A stretch of DNA of 64,000 nucleotides from Streptomyces antibioticus. Lineage in GTDB: Bacteria > Actinomycetota > Actinomycetes > Streptomycetales > Streptomycetaceae. Positions 60,719-64,000 of this stretch are shown here, piece after piece (the first letter of the stretch is position 1; each line of letters opens with the position of its first letter). Under the pieces are notes generated by a model, which made no database searches, had not been told where the DNA came from, and saw only the letters and a list, made by a program, of their open reading frames with translations. Location of the stretch: NCBI RefSeq assembly GCF_002019855.1, contig NZ_CM007717.1, positions 7,697,750-7,761,749 of the forward strand, in the 5' to 3' direction. The translations under genes were made by a program, and so were the position numbers.

Positions 60719-62839
60719 ATGGTGTTTTCGTATGAAATCATCCGGCGGTTAGGTCGTACGTTGAATGCTCACCGGACGGCGCACCACGAACCGAAGCAGC
60801 CCCTGGCGGCCGTCGGTTACGCGGGCGTGCTGCGCGAGCTGCTGCCGATCGCGCTCTGGCGGGAGGACGCGGACGGACGCGTCGTCGAATGGTCGCTCGC
60901 CGCCCAGGACCTCCTCGGGCACCGTCCGGAGGACGTCCTCGACCGGCCCGCCGCCACCCTGCTGGTCCCCGAGGGCCGCCGGGAACTCGCCGACCAGCTC
61001 ACCCGCCGCGTCCACGCCGGGGAGACCGTCGTCGGCACCCTCTCCGTGCGGCACCGCGAGGGCCACCAGGTCACCATGGAGATGTGGATCGTCCCCGCCT
61101 CCGACGCCCGGGGACGGCCCGGCGCCCTGCTGGTCGCCGTGGAGACCTCCCAGGTGCTGCGGATGCGGGACTCCCTGGCGGCCCTGGAGAGCCTCTTCAG
61201 CCAGTCACCCATCGGCCTGGCCACGCTCGGCACCGATCTGCGCTTCCTGCGGGTCAACGACGCGCTCGCCCGGATGAACGGCGTCTCCGCCGCCGCCCAC
61301 GTCGGCAGACGGCTCACCGAGGTCGTGCCCGGCGTCAACGCCACGGCCCTGGAGGCCACCATGCGCGAGGTGCTCGACCGGGGCATCGCCGTCGTCGACG
61401 TCCGCCGCACCGGCCGCACCGCCTCCGACCCGCACCGCGACCGCACCTGGTCCTGCTCCTACGCCCCGCTGGTCGACGGCGCCGGCCGCACCCTCGGCCT
61501 GATCGCCTCCCTCATCGACATCACCGAGAGCCAGCGGGCCGAGGCCGAGGCCGAACGCGCCCGGCGCCGCTTCGCCCTGCTCGCCGAGGCCGGCACCCGC
61601 ATCGGCACCACCCTGGACCTGCGGCAGACCTCCGAGGAGATCGTGGCGATGCTGGTGCCCCAGCTCGCCGACTCCGCCGACGTCCAACTGCTCGAAGAGG
61701 TCATGGACCCCGACGAGCCCTCGCCCTCCACCCGCGGCGTGCTGCGCCGGATGGCCGCCCTCTTCCCCGACCCCGCCGCCCCCACGGCGAAACTCCAGCC
61801 GGGCATGACCTCCCACATCCCGCCCGGCTCCTTCTTCGAGCGGGTCATCGCCGGCGGACGGCCCGTCAACCTGTACCGCTCCGACGTCCCCGCCCTGGTC
61901 ACCGACCCCCGCGCCGACCAGCTCCGCGCCTACCTGATGACGCTCGGCTCGGCCCGGCTGATCCCGCTCGTCGCCCGCGGCAGGGTGCTCGGCGCGGTCT
62001 TCGTGACCCGGCTGCGCAGCCGGGAAGCCTTCGACGAGCAGGACTGCGTCCTCATCGACGAACTCGCGGCCCGCGCCGCCCTGAACATCGACAACGCCCT
62101 GATGTACACCCGGCAGCGCACCGCCGCCTTCACCCTCCAGCGCAGTCTGACCAACAGTGCCCTGCCCACCGTCCCCGGCCTCGAACTCACCGGCCGCTAC
62201 CTGCCCGCCAGCGCCCACGACGTCGGCGGCGACTGGTACGACGTCATCGCGCTGCCCGACGGCCGCACCGGACTCGTCATCGGCGACGTCATGGGCCACG
62301 GCATCCACGCCGCCGCCGTCATGGGCCAGCTCCGCGCGGCCGTGCGCACCCTCGCCCGGCACGAGGTGCACCCCGCCCATCTGCTCGCCTCCCTGGACGC
62401 CGTCGTGGCCGACATGGGCGAGGACGAGATGGCGACCTGCGTCTACGCCGTGTTCGACCCCGCCACCGGCGCCTGCCGGATCGCCCGGGCCGGGCATCCG
62501 CCGCCCGCCGTCCTGACCCCGTCCGGCGCGGTCGTCTTCCTCGACGGCCCGCCCGGCACCCCGCTGGGCACCGGCGGCCACGAGTTCCGCACCGAGGAGG
62601 TCCATCTGCCGCCGGGCAGCCTGATGGTCCTCTACACCGACGGGCTCATCGAGGCCCGCGACCGGGACCTCGACCAGGGGCTGCGACAGCTCGCCCAGGC
62701 CCTGCGCACCCCCGAGACCTCGCTCGCGGCCCTCTGCGACGGCGTCATCGCCCGCATGCTGCCGCACGCCGCGCAGGACGACGTCGCGGTCCTCATGGCC
62801 AGGCCCCAGAACGGCCACCCGAGCGGCGCCCCGGGCTGA
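60719..62839 (+). CDS. PAS/GAF-sensor SpoIIE-type PP2C phosphatase
   Basis: A sensor phosphatase of about 706 residues. Two PAS domains (about 30-145 and 155-270, the second with SPIGLATLGTDLRFLRVNDA) and a GAF domain (about 290-460, with LIDELAARAALNIDNALMYT) lead into a SpoIIE phosphatase domain. That domain holds the metal-site motifs DVGGDWYDVIALPDG, VIGDVMGHG and LYTDGLIEAR. It should dephosphorylate an anti-sigma-factor antagonist in a partner-switching pathway. ATG 60719 is unsupported by a ribosome site, and a TTG at 60761 is an alternative. If the ATG is right, codon 11 is TTA. The region 60504-60718 upstream shows no gene. Confidence 0.9.
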   Translation: MVFSYEIIRRLGRTLNAHRTAHHEPKQPLAAVGYAGVLRELLPIALWREDADGRVVEWSLAAQDLLGHRPEDVLDRPAATLLVPEGRRELADQLTRRVHAGETVVGTLSVRHREGHQVTMEMWIVPASDARGRPGALLVAVETSQVLRMRDSLAALESLFSQSPIGLATLGTDLRFLRVNDALARMNGVSAAAHVGRRLTEVVPGVNATALEATMREVLDRGIAVVDVRRTGRTASDPHRDRTWSCSYAPLVDGAGRTLGLIASLIDITESQRAEAEAERARRRFALLAEAGTRIGTTLDLRQTSEEIVAMLVPQLADSADVQLLEEVMDPDEPSPSTRGVLRRMAALFPDPAAPTAKLQPGMTSHIPPGSFFERVIAGGRPVNLYRSDVPALVTDPRADQLRAYLMTLGSARLIPLVARGRVLGAVFVTRLRSREAFDEQDCVLIDELAARAALNIDNALMYTRQRTAAFTLQRSLTNSALPTVPGLELTGRYLPASAHDVGGDWYDVIALPDGRTGLVIGDVMGHGIHAAAVMGQLRAAVRTLARHEVHPAHLLASLDAVVADMGEDEMATCVYAVFDPATGACRIARAGHPPPAVLTPSGAVVFLDGPPGTPLGTGGHEFRTEEVHLPPGSLMVLYTDGLIEARDRDLDQGLRQLAQALRTPETSLAALCDGVIARMLPHAAQDDVAVLMARPQNGHPSGAPG

Positions 62840-62868
62840 CCGCCCCGCCCCGCCGTAACCTGGTCGCC

Positions 62869-63852
62869 GTGCCGCCGACCTCGACCCCGCCCCCTTCTCC
62901 CTCCGCCCGGCTGCGGCGCGTCGCCGTCCTGGTGCTGGAAGGCGCGAAACCCCTCGACGTCGGCATCCCGGCGCAGGTGTTCACGACCCGCGCGAGCATG
63001 CCGTACGAGGTCCGGGTGTGCGGCGCCGCGCCCGGCCTGGTCACCGGCGGCGACGGACTCTCGTACCACGTGGCGCACGGGCTGGACGCGCTGAGCTGGG
63101 CCGATGTCGTCTTCATCCCCGGCTACCGCTTCCCGGACCGCGAGGACCCGCCGCGCCCGGTCGTCGACGCGCTGCTCGCCGCGCACACCCGGGGCGCCCG
63201 GCTCGCCGCCATCTCCACGGGCGCCTTCGCGCTCGCCGCCACCGGGCTGCTGGACGGGCGGCGCGCCACCACGCACTGGCACTACGCCCGCGCCCTGGCG
63301 GCCCGGCACCCGCTGGTCCAGGTCGACGAGAACGTCCTGTTCGTGGACGAGGGCAGCGTCCTGACCTCGGCCGGCGCCGCCTCCGGGATCGACCTCTGTC
63401 TGCACATCCTGCGCGGCGACCTCGGCGTGGCCGCCTCCAACCACGCGGCCCGGCGGCTGGTCGCCGCCCCCTACCGCAGCGGCGGGCAGGCCCAGTACGT
63501 GCCGCGCAGCGTGCCCGAACCGCTCGGCGAACGGTTCGCCGCCACCCGCGAATGGGCCCTGCACCGGCTGGACGAACCCCTCACCCTGGAGACCCTCGCC
63601 CGGCACGCCGCGGTCTCCCCGCGCACCTTCTCCCGCCGGTTCGTGGAGGACACCGGCTACACCCCGATGCAGTGGGTGATGCGCGCCCGCATCGACCGCG
63701 CCCGTGAGCTGCTCGAACGCTCCGAACGCGGCGTGGAGCAGATCGCGGGCGACGTCGGCCTCGGCACGGGCGCCAATCTGCGGCTGCACTTCCAGCAGAT
63801 CCTCGGGACCACCCCGAGCGAGTACCGGCGCACCTTCACCCAAGGTGCCTAG
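62869..63852 (+). CDS. GlxA-type transcriptional regulator (DJ-1/PfpI domain plus AraC helix-turn-helix)
   Basis: A 327-residue regulator. Residues about 15-190 form a DJ-1/PfpI-like ligand domain (VAVLVLEGAKPLDVGIPAQVF, FIPGYRF). The elbow reads ISTGAF, with Ser where the catalytic Cys of enzymes would be, as in non-enzymatic regulators. Residues about 225-325 carry the AraC double helix-turn-helix (LARHAAVSPRTFSRRFVEDT and QIAGDVGLGTGANLRLHFQQ). GTG 62869 follows the phosphatase gene by 29 bp. The target is unknown. GAPDH begins 102 bp downstream and could be a target. Confidence 0.92.
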   Translation: MPPTSTPPPSPSARLRRVAVLVLEGAKPLDVGIPAQVFTTRASMPYEVRVCGAAPGLVTGGDGLSYHVAHGLDALSWADVVFIPGYRFPDREDPPRPVVDALLAAHTRGARLAAISTGAFALAATGLLDGRRATTHWHYARALAARHPLVQVDENVLFVDEGSVLTSAGAASGIDLCLHILRGDLGVAASNHAARRLVAAPYRSGGQAQYVPRSVPEPLGERFAATREWALHRLDEPLTLETLARHAAVSPRTFSRRFVEDTGYTPMQWVMRARIDRARELLERSERGVEQIAGDVGLGTGANLRLHFQQILGTTPSEYRRTFTQGA

Positions 63853-63954
63853 CAGCGCGGCCTGGCGAGATCCTTGCGAACCATGGCGCTCACGCCTCGG
63901 CCACGGACGGGCGCGGCGCGCGAGGCTTGGTGGCGAACGGAAGGGACACCATTC

Positions 63955-64000
63955 ATGACTCGCATCGCCATCAACGGATTCGGCCGCATCGGACGCAACG
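63955..64000 (+). CDS. gap: Glyceraldehyde-3-phosphate dehydrogenase, first 15 codons only
   Basis: Only MTRIAINGFGRIGRN is visible before the window ends, but this is the invariant NAD-binding start of type I GAPDH (IAINGFGRIGR). ATG 63955 has GGAAGGGA about 9 nt upstream. The 102-bp gap from the GlxA-type regulator gene contains no other feature. Streptomyces usually carries more than one gap gene, and which this is cannot be told from the fragment. Confidence 0.93.
   Translation, partial: MTRIAINGFGRIGRN

Overview
The window is high-GC actinobacterial DNA and almost certainly Streptomyces. Codon third positions are nearly all G or C, GTG starts are common, a bldA-type TTA codon is present, and DmdR1/IdeR-type iron boxes, Tat and lipobox leaders and typical Streptomyces families recur. 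It looks like a chromosome-arm or accessory-rich region and contains two iron-acquisition loci. No rRNA, tRNA, CRISPR array or insertion sequence was seen.

Layout. (1) 1-3690: an FAD aromatic hydroxylase (cut by the window start), an APC amino-acid permease and a universal stress protein. (2) 3703-31015: a siderophore biosynthetic cluster. A FecCDE-type importer (minus strand) diverges from one 18.9-kb, five-module NRPS gene. An MbtH gene follows, then on the minus strand a siderophore-binding lipoprotein and a heterodimeric ABC exporter. Two iron boxes lie in the divergent promoter and one lies upstream of the exporter operon. The NRPS reads as: C remnant-A1(MT)-T, C-A2-T (Ser code), C-A3(MT)-T (exact N5-hydroxyornithine code), C-A4-T, C-A5-T, then a terminal E with no thioesterase. 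No ornithine N-hydroxylase or formyltransferase is in the window, so that building block must come from elsewhere. (3) 31132-34541: a sulfide-detoxification operon (SQR, CstB-like persulfide dioxygenase/rhodanese, TauE exporter) divergent from a GntR regulator. (4) 34737-41281: a receptor-type Ser/Thr kinase overlapping a polyprenyl diphosphate synthase, an XRE-cupin regulator with an MFS exporter, a GNAT and a VOC protein. (5) 41301-44901: a block of small or orphan proteins with mixed composition. (6) 44955-49932: an ABM monooxygenase, a PASTA-like membrane protein, metE under a cobalamin riboswitch, and a Tat-exported class A beta-lactamase with a TTA codon. (7) 49947-53686: an FdhF/YdeP-like molybdopterin oxidoreductase divergent from a PPOX flavoprotein across a near-perfect iron box. 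(8) 53738-54045: a tandem 154-bp repeat. (9) 54205-59038: a siderophore-interacting reductase divergent from an ATPase-lipoprotein-fused permease importer, again with iron boxes. (10) 59070-64000: a DMT transporter, a truncated PL3 pectate lyase, a PAS/GAF/SpoIIE phosphatase, a GlxA-type regulator and the first codons of GAPDH.

How it works together: under iron starvation DmdR1 would release six boxes at four sites. This would switch on peptide siderophore synthesis, export, uptake (two importers) and reductive iron release, plus an oxidoreductase/flavoprotein pair of unknown role. Domain limits and substrate codes come from reading the translated sequence against remembered family motifs; no database search was run.
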